The position numbers and the translations under genes were made by a program. From NCBI GenBank assembly GCA_036346395.1, contig CM070599.1, forward strand, positions 18,095,232 to 18,159,231: a DNA stretch of 64,000 nucleotides. The letters are read 5' to 3'. This DNA is from Hsuehochloa calcarea. Taxonomy: Eukaryota > Streptophyta > Magnoliopsida > Poales > Poaceae. A model generated the notes under the pieces. It saw only the letters and a program-made list of their open reading frames with translations. It ran no database searches and was not told where the DNA came from. Shown piece after piece: positions 35,016 through 45,944 of the stretch (the first letter of the stretch is position 1; every line of letters begins with the position of its first letter).

Positions 35016-35895
35016 TTTACAGTTTTCGAGATGTGATTAATAACTTTATATTAACTAGTCGGGAGCCTGTACCTTGGATCGAAACTCAAATAAATATACT
35101 AAAATTTCTATACTTTGAAAACTAATATGCATAAGGTAATTATCTCTACACATGGAAGTTGCATACAAAATTTATATATTTTCAATAGGCCATATAGAAT
35201 CTTATCACAGGCCATGTGCACAGATGATCTATTATATATCCATAGAAGATTTTTTGAGTAATATTTTTGTGTATACACATATTTACCCAGAAAAGATCTC
35301 ACCAACTAAAGAGATAGGGAAGTAGAAAGAAGACACCATCAACATCAACTCCTTCGTATAATAGTAAAATATATACTAATAAAATTATTATATTATGTCC
35401 ACATCGTAGTGTGATACCATGCTTGCTTTTGACAGCTCCAAATGGATCTGACATCTGGGCTCTAATTTTTTTCAAACAAAAAAAAAAAACCATGGCCGAG
35501 ATGTCCTATTCGATAGGTACATGTTTTTTTTCCACAGAAATAGATGGATCACGTTAGCGTCAACCTTCATCTATATATACTGTATCCTAAGTTACAGGTA
35601 AGATATTCTTTGTGAGGTCGTCTACAAATTATATGAAAAAAAAACCGTGGATACAAAAATGGTCACAGGAAATTGGGCAAAATTATTTATTCCATGGATC
35701 TACTCTCTAGTCACAAATTATTATCACCGTAAGAAGGGTGTAGTCAAATTCTTGTCGTCCGAGGTGTTGACTGATGTTGTAAAAATTATTGAGTGTAAGT
35801 GGGGTTTTAATAAAAAGATAGAATGGATGGAAATGTTTATATCCATATGGCACGATTCGTGACGAAGGGTTTCAAACAAATTCAAAGTATTAACT
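35016..35895 (+). repeat. Composite repeat, copy 4, right part
   Basis: Resumes with TTTACAGTTTTCGAGATGTG after the copia insertion and follows copies 1 and 5 through AATATGCATAAGG and AACTCCTTCGTATAATAG to TTCTTGTCGTCCGAGG (about 35764). There it switches to about 120 bases of BARE-like reverse transcriptase DNA (35777-35890, VVKIIECKW and HDS ending) also found at 23528-23640. No gene is supported. Confidence 0.75.
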
Positions 35896-37080
35896 GCTAA
35901 ATTAACAATTCATTGGATTCACAAAAAATCGATCTCCATATCGTAGGTGCACTTTCGGAACTGCTATCCTAATAGCCACAGTATTCTAACCCATGAAAGA
36001 GGGCGTTCATCAATCAGTTCAACTCGACACATACAAAATGGATCTCCGTATCGTACGTTCACTTTCGGAACTGCTATCCTACTTATACCCACAGTATTCT
36101 AACCCATGAAAGAGGGCGTTGATCAATCAGTTCAACTCCATTGCAAGGAAGTTATTGTAAGATCATATGACTTTTCAATATGATTCCAAATTCCAAATGG
36201 CTAGAGATTTTAATGCTCGGTACATGTAAAGACATGTTTTACTGCCTTGGTTTTTAAATTTGACGTTTTGTGATTTTTTACAGTTTTCGAGATGTGAGTA
36301 ATAACTTTATATTAACTAGCCGGGAGCATGTACCTTAGATTGAAACACAAATAAATGTACTAAAAGTTCTAAACTTTGAAAACTAATATGCATAAGGTAA
36401 TTATCTCTACACATGAAAGTTGCATACATAATTTATATATTATCAACAGGCAATATAGAATCTTATCACAAGCCATCTGCACAGATGATCTATTATTTGT
36501 CCATAGAAGATTTTTTAAGTAACAGTTCTGTGTATACACACATTTACCCATAAAAAATCCCACCAACCATAGGAAGTAGAAAGAAGGCACAATCAAAGTC
36601 AACTCCTTTGTATAATAGTAAAATATATACTAATAAAATTATTATATTATGTCCACATCTTAGTGTCACAAATTATTATCACCATAAGAAGGGTGTAGTC
36701 AAATTCTTGTTGTCCTAGGATTCGTTCGGTGAAATTTTTGTAATTCCATGCATTTCCTTCCTTAAAGAGGTTAATTTTTTTAAAAAGATAGTGAAAGCCG
36801 AGAGAGATCTAGGTCTGTTAGGCAGAGCACAATAGCCCTCCTCCTATGTGCAACTTATGATTTAGCGTCAGTTTGTAGTCCATGGTGCCACAAAACAAGT
36901 CTCTCTTTTCCTCCTTACTGCAGAGAGTGTAATATTGTTGTCTGGACTTCATATGGACATATATATACATAGCAGCATCTGTACTGTTAGAACGTTCGAA
37001 AATATTGGCATGACAGTGTTTCAGAATGCATTTGTCATGCACTATTATCCCCTCAAACCGAAGACAGTGTGACAGTACTC
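35896..37080 (+). repeat. Composite repeat, copy 5
   Basis: Opens with a local tandem duplication of about 105 bases (35926-36029 and 36034-36140, both centred on CTTTCGGAACTGCTATCCTA). It carries the uninterrupted TTTTTTACAGTTTTCGAG site, AATATGCATAAGG (36386) and the middle part (36790-37060). It stops near 37080 before the HD-Zip relic. Confidence 0.75.
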
Positions 37081-37255
37081 AGTAATCATTTCATTTTTCA
37101 GTGAGAAAATAACAATCTCTGAGGGTACTAGTATTCTAGAGGAACGTGTTTCCCATTATTCACATTGCTCAGAAGTTCTTTCTTCAAATTCTCTTTCCAT
37201 GAAGATCTTTTGTGAAGTTTTTTAACATGTAAAAGACAAGTCTAGATCCATATGT
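37081..37255. other. Possible 3' region of the HD-Zip relic
   Basis: AT-rich non-coding DNA downstream of the homeobox relic. No clear polyadenylation signal is assigned. Confidence 0.3.
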
Positions 37256-37954
37256 TTACAGTTTCTTGTGATTGTGGTGGTCTCTGAAGATCTTGTTGCA
37301 AGACGAGCACATGGGCACTAAATTTGAACCACGGTGAGAATTGTCATGCTGAGAAATACTCAGCAGTTCTTTTAACTCCCTCTTCGATCAGTTTCTCGTT
37401 CTCCCTGATTAGCCCTTCGGACCTTCTACTCAGATTCTCACAATCTGCTGCCGTCTGCTTCTGCTTGTTCCTATAATTTCGACAAAAGCACCCATCAGAA
37501 TTTTAAAAAGCACACTTTAATTTACTGATAAATAGTGACATGTGACATGTGAATGCAAGTACCTAGCTCTTCTGTTCTGAAACCAGACTTCGACTTGGCG
37601 TTGTTTTATGTACAGCTTCTTCGCCAGCCCTTGCTTTACAGCGTAACTTTTTATCATGAGTTTGACAATTCTTTACTAGGAAACATGGTAATAGAATAAT
37701 ATGAACTTACTGGATCAAGATTGCTATTCTCTTCGTAGACGGTTTCCAGCACCGTTAACGGTTCTTCGCCAAGCCGTAACTTCTTCCTCGTATGACCATC
37801 GCTGTTCTCGTGGTCTTCTTGATCTGTCTCTCCTGGCAGTTCATCTGGGAACAAGACATGGAGGAGATTTCGATTTGCATCCACTGCCTTTTCTGGATTT
37901 GGAGTGCTCACCACTAGCTCCAATGCCAAGGGAAAGGACGGTTATTTCCTCCAT
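37256..37954 (-). pseudogene. Class II HD-Zip homeobox gene relic
   Basis: Three exons are recognisable. Exon 1 (37954-37711): MEEITVLSLG start, acidic linker, then RKKLRLGEEPLTVLETVYEE, the first helix of the homeodomain, ending at the donor GTAAGT after ...LDP. Exon 2 (about 37633-37563): GLAKKLYIKQRQVEVWFQNR, the DNA-recognition helix. Exon 3 (37470-37256): leucine zipper (ENLSRRSEGLIRENEKL) and a Cys-pair end (PMCSSCN) resembling the CPSCE motif. Both introns sit where HD-Zip II genes have them. Such proteins are nuclear DNA-binding dimers. A 1-bp insertion after MEEITVLSLGI and another after ENEKLI shift the frame; with intact splice sites it may be a recent pseudogene, or the shifts may be sequence errors. 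Length, about 150 residues, is short for the family. Confidence 0.7.
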
Positions 37955-38183
37955 TTTGCCATGCCAGGAACCTTTCTTGATTGGAACCAACTAGAGCGAA
38001 AGCATGTATATAATGTGCCACTAATGATGCAAACTAATGATGTCGTTACTAGCACCCAGCAATAAACTTCACGTAACGTTTCTAGCAGCCGTTACTTGCA
38101 CGTTTGAGCCACATGGTGCACCAACTAATGATGTTGTTACTACGAAATAAACACAAAACAACACAGGGATTAATCAATAAACA

Positions 38184-41100
38184 CCCTCTAATCCTTGATG
38201 TGTTTTCTTGATCTCGACGATGCCCGATCCTTGTGCGTAGTTCCTGGAACTTAACACGGCCCAACGCTTTTGTCAGAATGTTAGATAGCTGTTTTTCGGT
38301 TTTGATGTACTCCACCTCTCAACTTTGTCGTCTTCAATGTATTCCCGAATAAAATGATATCAGGTGTCCATGCCCTTACTCTGGTCGTGGAACACTAGAT
38401 TTTGTTGAGGGAGATCGTCGACTTGTTGTCGACTTTGAGCATGACATTGCCTGCTTCTTCATTCTTCAAGTCAGTGAGTAAACGAGTGAGGCAGATATCT
38501 TGGCAGGCATCCGTCGTCACCGCGATGTACTCGACCTCGCAAGAGGATAGTGCCACAACCTTCTGTTTCTGTTATTGCCAGCTGATGGGGCTGCAACTGA
38601 GGAAGAAGAAGACGCTCGTCGTGTTCTTGCGGTTGTCGATGTCGCCGGCCATGTCGCTATCGCTGTAGCCGACAAACCGTGGCTCCTCGAACTTCTTCGT
38701 GTAACGGTGGTCATAGCTTCGCGTACCAGCAATATACCGGAGTATATGCTTGACTGCCGCCAAGTGCTCGGTGGTTGGCGCTTCCATGAAGCATCTCACG
38801 TAGCCCACCGAGTATGCAATGTTGGGTCTAATGTGCACTAGGTACCGCAAGCTCCCGACGATGTTCCGGTAGGCTGTGGCGTCCTTGAGAGGGGCTAAGC
38901 TTGCCTTGCTCAGCTTGAGCCTCGTCTCCATGCGAACATGGCAGGGATTGCAATCTTCCATACCGCTCTTCTCAAGAATTTTGAGTGCATATGCAGATTG
39001 GTTCAGCGTGATGTAGCCGTCGGATTGGTGCACTTCGATGGCGAGGTAGAAACTGAGCAGGCTGAGATCGCTCAATTTGAATAAATTCTTCATTTCCCTT
39101 TCGAATTTGGCAATCGCATATGCGTCGGTGCAGGTGATAATGAGGTCGTTGATGTGGACACCCACTAGTAGCCGCGATGCATCGCTACCGCGCATGTACA
39201 CCGCATGTTTTGACGCGCTCCGCTGAAACCCGAGTGACAGCAAATAGTTGTCAAGCTTGGCGTTCCATGCTCTCGGCGCGTACTTCAAGTTGTAGAGTGC
39301 CTTGTGGAGCCTCAACACCTTCTGCTCATGGCCCTCGACCTCAAAGCTGGGAGGTTAGGCGACATAGACCTCCTCGTCAAGCTCGCCATTGAGGAACACC
39401 GATTTGACATCCATGTGTTGTACTAGCCATCCCTCATGCACGACGAGCGCGATCAGCAGGCACACGGACCCAAGACGGGTCATCGACTCGAACACCTCCT
39501 CGTAGTCGACGCCTTAGCGCTGCACATAGCCCTTTGCCACGAGGAAGACCTTGTGCTTGACAACAACGTCGTGGGAGTTCTTCTTCACCTTGAAGACCCA
39601 CTTCAAGCTGATGGGATGGTGACCGGCAGGGAGGTCGGCAAGTTGCCAAGTTTCGTTCTCCTCGATGGAGCCCATCTCCTCGCGCATGGCGCAATGCTAA
39701 CAATCGTGCTTCTCAGCCTCAGAAAAGCTGACTGGTTCGTCTTCCATCGTTAGGTACAACTCCTCGTGATCGAGGTCATAGACCGTGGTCGTGTCGTACA
39801 CATTAGCCACAGTCCGGTAGCGATGCGGCCCATCATTGTCGGTGTCGAGCATGGCCAAGGCGTTAGTGGGCGGTGAAACGAATTCCACCCAACCTTGTGC
39901 CACAGGCATATATGTACTCGTTGCTGCTCTGGATGCCGGTGTCAACAGCCCTAGGCTGGGTGCTCGACTCGAAACTGCTGGTGTCGACGGCTCGTCACTC
40001 CCGTGCGCCGCAGGGTTGCCATACACAACACCTGCTACGGGATATACGGTATAATCGACACTGAACATCTCACCAGAGTTAGCCGTAGCAGCATTGCCCT
40101 GCGCGCCCTAGTCCCACTGTGTCGCCTCATCGAAGACGACGTCGTGTGTCATGTGCACACGCTTGCCAATAGGGTCGTAGACACGATACGCCTTAGCGCT
40201 AGGCTCGTAGCCGATGAGGACCATCGGCGTGCTCCTATCATCGAGTTTCTTCATGTGCGGCTTCATCACCTCGACATGTGCGACACAATCAAAGGTGCAG
40301 AGAAAATGCACCAGAGGCTGTGCGCCATGCCACGCGTCGTATGACGTCATGCCCTCGACGCTACGGGTCAGGGCTTGGTTCAGGATGAACACGACTGTCG
40401 TCATCACCTCACCCCAAAGCATCCCTGGCATGCTCTTGTGCTTCATCATGCTGCGAGCCATAGCTACCACCATCTAGTTCAGGCACTCGACGACGCCATT
40501 CTGTTGTGGGGAGTATGGCACAGTGAGGTGCCGCTGGACACCGCGATCAGCGCAGTACTCACCGAACTCAACCGACGTGAACTTATCACCACGGTTATTG
40601 TGGAGGGTGCGCTGCTTGCGCCCAGTTTCCACAGCAATGCCGGTCTAGAAACGCTTGATCACCACCAGTGCCTCATCCTTCGTTGTGAGCAAGACCAACC
40701 ACCTATAGTAGCTGAGGTGGTCGACGAGGAGTAGAAAATATTGCTTCCCACCTGGTGTGGTAGGCGCGATGGGGCTACAGATATCACCATGCACCAGGCT
40801 GAGGACGTGCTCTACGCGGTACTTTGCATGCTCCATGAACGGGGTGCGCCGCTGCTTGCCGACAAGGTAGTTGTTGCAAATCTAATCGATGTAATCGATC
40901 TACGGCAGCCCATGCACCATGTCGCGTTTCGCCAGCTTTCGCAATCCTTGGAAGTTCAGGTGCCCGTACCTACCATGCCGTCACCGCGCAGTGCAGACAG
41001 GCATATTGACTGTGCAATGCTGAGGGTGAGCACGTAGAGTCGGTTGTGAGTGCAGTTTACCCGAGAAAGTATGCGACATTGTCAGTCGCGGATCGTGAGC

Positions 41101-42446
41101 TCGCCATCCTCGATGAGCGCCTAGTAGCCATTCTTGTTAAGCTGCCTGAGGCTCACTACGTTGCTACACAGTCGTGGGATGTAGTACACCTCCATCAGCG
41201 CACGGTGCTCCCTGTTCCGGTAGGCAAAAAAGACGATGTCACGCTAGCATATATCCACCACCGAGCCGTCGCTGAACTTGACAAAGCCGGTGATGCCCTC
41301 GTCCATCTCCACGAAGCTTGCCTAGCACCCGGATATGTGATTGCTGACGCTGGTGCCCAGGTACCAAGTGTCGTCGTGGGCATCCTCCTCGCGCCCTAAA
41401 TGCACCTGCGCGTGTACCTTGTTGAGCACCACATCAGGAACCGCGCCCACGAATGCCTCGGTGAGCACGCACACCTGCACCATGAGAAGCGAAGGCTCGT
41501 CGTGGTCAGCTTGCGTCAAGTGGGCTTACTCAGTACGTTTTGGCTTGCGGCAGTCCCTAGAGTAATGCTCATACTTTCACAGTTGTAGCACTAAACCTGC
41601 GACATGATACGGCGTGCACTAGATGAGCCAACGTTCTTGCTGTCATGCCCACCTTTGCCGAGCCCACGGGCATGCGGCTTACCACGATAATGGTTATCAC
41701 CGCTGAAGGAACCGACGCCTTGCTCCCTCTTCTTGGCGCGCGCAAGCCACTCCTCTTAAATGAGGAGCAGACGTCCACCGGAGCCGCCCGAGTTGTTGCG
41801 TGCGTAGCACTTCTCCACTGCTCGATCAAAGTCGGCCGGTGAGCTCTTCGATCAACAACGTGCTCAAGTCAAGCATTGTCTCGATCGAGATTGCCACCTG
41901 TGTATACCTGGGTGGCACAACATGAAGGAATTTCTTTACTACCTTTTCATCTTCCAACGTGTCGCCTAGGATCCGGATATTGTTGACGAGTCCCGTGATC
42001 CACATGGAGAAGTCGCCCATGAACTCACCATCCTTGAATTCGATATCCTTGAATTCCTTGTGAAGCTTCTGTGCATTCACCTCGCGGATGCCCTCGACAC
42101 CCATCCACATCATCTTCACAGCATCCCATGCCTGCTTGGCTATGTCCTTCATCGCCGGCATGGACAGCATGTCCGGTGACACCGCACGGTGGATGGCAGA
42201 CAGTGATAGTATGTCGTCGAGATAATCAGCATTGCCAGGCACAATTGCCTCCCACATGCCTTGTGCCTGCAGTTTACCCTCATCACAAGAGCCCAGTCGG
42301 TGTAGTTCGTTCACGTTAGTGTGGAGTAGAGCACCGATCCCCCTGTCTCCCTTACCACCTACAGTACCACCAATTCGCAGCCTAGTGCTTTGCCTCTCCA
42401 TTTGTCGTTGGAGCGGGTAGAGGCTGGACTGCGGGCGTCTCGCCAT
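38184..42446 (-). pseudogene. Copia gag-pol of the GC-rich remnant
   Basis: Gag opens at 42446 with a 206-codon frame holding WDAVKMMWMGVEGIREVNAQ, KEFKDIEFKDGEFMGDFSMW and a LSTLLIEELTGRL end, a UBN2-type gag fold. The zinc knuckle near 41560 (CYNCE...YSRDCRKPKR) is frameshifted. Protease is near 41385 (DTWYLGTSVSNH, with the catalytic DTGAS changed to GTSVS). The pre-integrase region RYGHLNFQGLRKLA lies near 40970, integrase LVHGDICSPIAP near 40790, and its C-terminal part at 40473-40108 (GEVMTTVVFILNQ, DEATQWD). Reverse transcriptase continues to about 38800; its active site reads VHINDLIIT in place of YVDDLLIT, so the catalytic Asp pair is lost. RNase H (GYSDSDMAGD) runs on to about 38200. 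Many stops; not functional. Confidence 0.85.
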
Positions 42447-42480
42447 TGCGCGACATCTTCACAGGCAGGAGAGTACTAAA

Positions 42481-42493
42481 CTTTGATACCAAT
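42481..42493 (-). other. Primer binding site
   Basis: ATTGGTATCAAAG on the minus strand directly after the LTR end ...GGCTGACA; close to the initiator-Met complement used by copia elements. Confidence 0.65.
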
Positions 42494-42610
42494 TGTCAGC
42501 CACGCAGCTACCGAAGCCAACGAACACTCTAGAGCGCAGAGAAAAGACACACTCGGCTGAAAGAAGAAGATTAACTCACAAGATAACATTTTGTACTGCA
42601 CAAACTCCAC

Positions 42611-42892
42611 AACCTTTTTTGGGTTTTCTTCTTTTTTGTACTGATCAATGTACTAATTTATGTTAGTGCATGATTTTCTCTTGTTTAGCTTTTGCACACA
42701 CAAACGATGGGGAGAATGTTTCAGTCAATTTCTTCCCTGATTAGGTATTAAAATTGGAGAGAGTTTTGCCTTGTTTGTGTACTTGAAAGGTAAAGGAAGT
42801 ACTATGTTTTATTTCTTAATGCAAGATATACTCTTAGTAGTGTTTATAAGATCATGCGGTGAAGAAAAGAGCGAAATGAGTCAGCCTTTCTG
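42611..42892. other. Unassigned AT-rich DNA
   Basis: No frame, repeat or terminus recognised between the truncated LTR and the MULE-like terminus. Confidence 0.4.
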
Positions 42893-42969
42893 TTACAAAA
42901 AAGAACAAGTCCACTTTTAAACCTGAACTATCAACTTTTCAACCCTCAACTCTAAATCTGGTTAAAACA

Positions 42970-43908
42970 TGAATTTTTTAAATAATATTTTTTTTGAAAA
43001 ATTACAAAACTAGGTCGTCTCCCTAAAAAAATACAAATTAGGTCTCTGTTGCCAGTTCATCTGGCGACAGTCTCCTGACTCCAGTTCAACTAGCGATAGG
43101 GACCCTGAACAGTGGGAGAGCTGCCTATAACTCGCGATAGGAACTTAGGAATTTTTAAATATAGCAACTGAGCTCAAAAAATTATAAATTTTTTGTGGAG
43201 TCTCCTGACACAGTACACTTGCTTGTGAAATTGTTTCATCGTTTTATCCAATTTGTATGTTTCTAGAAAATTCATTTAAATATGTAGTTGTGGGAATTTC
43301 TAAATATATAAAATGAGGTCCAACAATTATGAATTTTTTTGAACTCTCCTTACATAGTGCACTTAATTGTGTAATTTTTTAGAATTTATATATTATGAAA
43401 TTGTCTAAAAAATTAAGGGTTTACACAATCAAGGACATTGTGTCGGAAACCTAAATTCATAATTTTTGATATAATTTTAGAACATATAAAATTCTGGAAA
43501 AATTAAACAACTAAGTCCACTACGTAAGGAGAGTTCAAAAAAAATCATAATTTTTAGACCTCATTTTATATATTTAGAAATTCATACAAATAGTATATTT
43601 AAATGAATTTTGTAGAAACATGTAGGATGGATAAAATTATGAAAAAATTACACAAATAAGTACACTGCATCGGGAGGCTCCACAAATAATTTTGTAATTT
43701 TTTAAGCTAATTCCTTATATTTTAAAATTTCTAGGTTCCTATCACCAGTTCAATTAGTGATAGGAACCTTGTCGCCAGTTAAAGGAACCTCGCCAATGTT
43801 CAGGGTCCCAATCGCCACTGGCGATAGAGATCTAATTTTAGAATTTTTTGGGGTGACTACCTAGTTTTGTAATTTTTTTAAAAAAGAATATTATTTTTTA
43901 AAAAATAC
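42970..43908. mobile_element. Long-arm fold-back element, MULE-type
   Basis: 939 bp made almost entirely of two inverted arms of about 450 bases: left ...GAAAAATTACAAAACTAGGT..., right the reverse complement with scattered differences, meeting near 43430. It is flanked by perfect 9-bp repeats GTTAAAACA (42961-42969 and 43909-43917), the target duplication size of the Mutator superfamily. No coding capacity. Transcripts would fold into a long hairpin, a likely small-RNA source (inference). Confidence 0.88.
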
Positions 43909-45207
43909 GTTAAAACACAACATCAACTATCAATACCGGGTCACATGGCCCTCTTGCCCCAATCCAGTACAGTTTTGATCCCTCGTGTAGGTGGTTTGAT
44001 GTGTCACTACTACAAAAAGGCTAATACTGGACGCCTCATCACAGACGGTTGACCAAAATCGTCTGTATTAAATACAATTACAAACGATTTTGGTTTAGCG
44101 ACAGTCTGTATTTCTGACAGCACTAAAAACTATCTGTGAATAAGTAATATCACAGACGGTTCGTGTTGAAAACCGTCTATAAAGTATCACAGACGGTTCT
44201 GAACAAGAACCGTTTGTGATACTACTAATTTCACAGACGGTTATTTATTGGAACCGTATGTAATTAGAAACAACTGATTAGTCAATTCTAACCACTCCTG
44301 ATCGGGCCATATTGATCTTTTAAAGTGATCGAATTGAAGCTGATTTCCCCAACAGAAGAAAGCAGAAGGTATGTAATCCGGTAGGCACCTTGTTCTGTAT
44401 CATGTGTAACTTCACTATCTTGACGTATAACTTCTGATCAACAGAAGAATGCAGAAGTACTTCACCTGATCGATCGATCAGAAGTTACACATCATAGACA
44501 GTGAAGTGCTCACCTGATCGTAGGGATATGGTCTTCTACCAATTTCTTGAAGACTTCAAATCCATTAACCAAATTAACTTTCCAACCACTTAAATTGAAG
44601 TAGTCGATAGATCATCTATGGATTTTGTTTTTTCCATGCACGATGGTCGAAAAGTAAATTTGTTCTATCAATTTTGTCATACTAGCTAGCTAGAAGTGCA
44701 GGGATCAAGATAAGAACTTTAAGAAGAAATGGAAGTAAGAAAAGATGGGAAGTTTGTGAATAATTTTTTCTTCGTTCTACACGCACGTCCTTCTGATGGT
44801 TATTTATAGGCTTAACAACTTGTGGCAAGATTAAGTTAACGAATAAAGAAGGAAGTTAGATGGATAGGATTTATTAGAATCTGCTCCTAATAAATCGTTG
44901 GTAACCAAAGCATCACCATCTTTTCGGGAATTATTTTTCATAAATATGGTTGACCCTCCTTTTCCTATGTTTACAACTCAAGCTGGAGAGCTAATCACAA
45001 ATGGTTTTTAATAAGAACCATATGTGATTACATACTTCACAAACGGTTTTTAAATATAACCGTCTGTGATAATTCAATTTTTGGCTCCCGCGCGATGCGT
45101 CTCTTCGTCTCGTGTGCTGACGTTACAATGCATCTCTTCGACGTTTTAGAAGAATGATCATCGTGCGCGCATGGTGAGCACGCTTGGTATTGGTGAGAAA
45201 GCGGAGC

Positions 45208-45786
45208 ATGACGGCGAGGACTAAGGCGAGGAGGTCAGCGATCGCCATTGCTTTTCCTCATGATGTTGTTGTCCACGTCATCGGCCTCGTGGCTGTGAGC
45301 TCTCCTCAACCCATTGCTGACCTCTGCAGCCTACGAGCCATGTACGTATTTTGTTCTTTTTTTGGTAGGTCTGAAGGAGTCATCATTCTGTTCGGTTTTT
45401 GTTCAGAGTTAGTTTCTGAAGATGACTGTAGCGTATCATATCCTAGTTGATACGGCGTAAAATAATCTCGTGTTGATTTCGTTTTGTGTCCAATATCCAG
45501 TTCTGAACTAAATTTAACTAACAACAACGACCTTAATTTGGCCTAACTTTTAATTTTCTCTTATGCAGTAATTCTTGTATTAAGATTATATCATCTTGAA
45601 TTTAGTTGTGATGCCATGTACAAGGCGTCCAAGGAGCGCGTTGTGGGGAGGCGCATGGCGCTCGAGTGGGAGGAGGCGATGAAGTGGCAGGACAACGAGC
45701 GTTGCCTCAGCTCTTTCTATAGTTGGCTGTTGATACATGATGCCACTTCCCAGTTGGAGTACCCGCGCATCCACACCATTTTCTGA
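45208..45786 (+). pseudogene. Captured F-box gene fragment (exon-intron-exon)
   Basis: Exon 1 (45208-45341) encodes a basic start followed by FPHDVVVHVIGLVAVSSPQP and IADLCSLRA, an F-box; F-box proteins bind Skp1 to bring targets to SCF ubiquitin ligases. A donor GTACGT follows. With the acceptor GAATTTAG (45605) exon 2 continues in frame as ICDAMYKASKERVVGRRMAL then EWEEAMKWQDNERCLS, the continuation typical of a grass F-box family that goes on into Sel1-like repeats. After NERCLS the frame departs from the family and stops at 45784. A stronger-looking acceptor (CTTATGCAG, 45568) would give a stop. The retained intron shows capture of genomic DNA, not a processed copy. Expression is unknown; the family match is from memory. 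Confidence 0.6.
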
Positions 45787-45944
45787 ATATAGCGACGTCC
45801 AATTACCTATCGACGACATCTAGGTAGTTAGATGTCCACATGCTCCCCTGATAGCCATGCTTCTTGATGTTGCCCGTGGATACTGTCTCATCCTCATGCT
45901 GCGTGGACGATCCCCCGAAAGTGGCTGGGTGACTATATATATAT

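Larger units (their letters stand above)
37970..42610 (-). mobile_element. GC-rich Ty1-copia remnant, both LTRs truncated
   Basis: On the minus strand it has a primer site (42493-42481), gag, protease, integrase, reverse transcriptase and RNase H in order. To the right only the end of the 5' LTR (ending GTGGCTGACA at 42494) survives. To the left an LTR start may begin at 38183 (TGTTTATTGATTAATCCC after TTAGAGGGTG) and runs only about 200 bases before the HD-Zip relic. No target duplication is visible. The base composition is much richer in GC than the neighbours. Confidence 0.75.

Noticed and set aside
37654..37929. HD-Zip exon starting at LALELVVST
   Set aside because: That codon is TTG and no ATG lies in this frame upstream; the ATG at 37954 is in the shifted frame, which is why I call a frameshift.
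45342..45568. Use of the strong acceptor CTTATGCAG for the F-box intron
   Set aside because: It leads to a stop within about ten codons, while the acceptor at 45605 restores the family-like reading frame.
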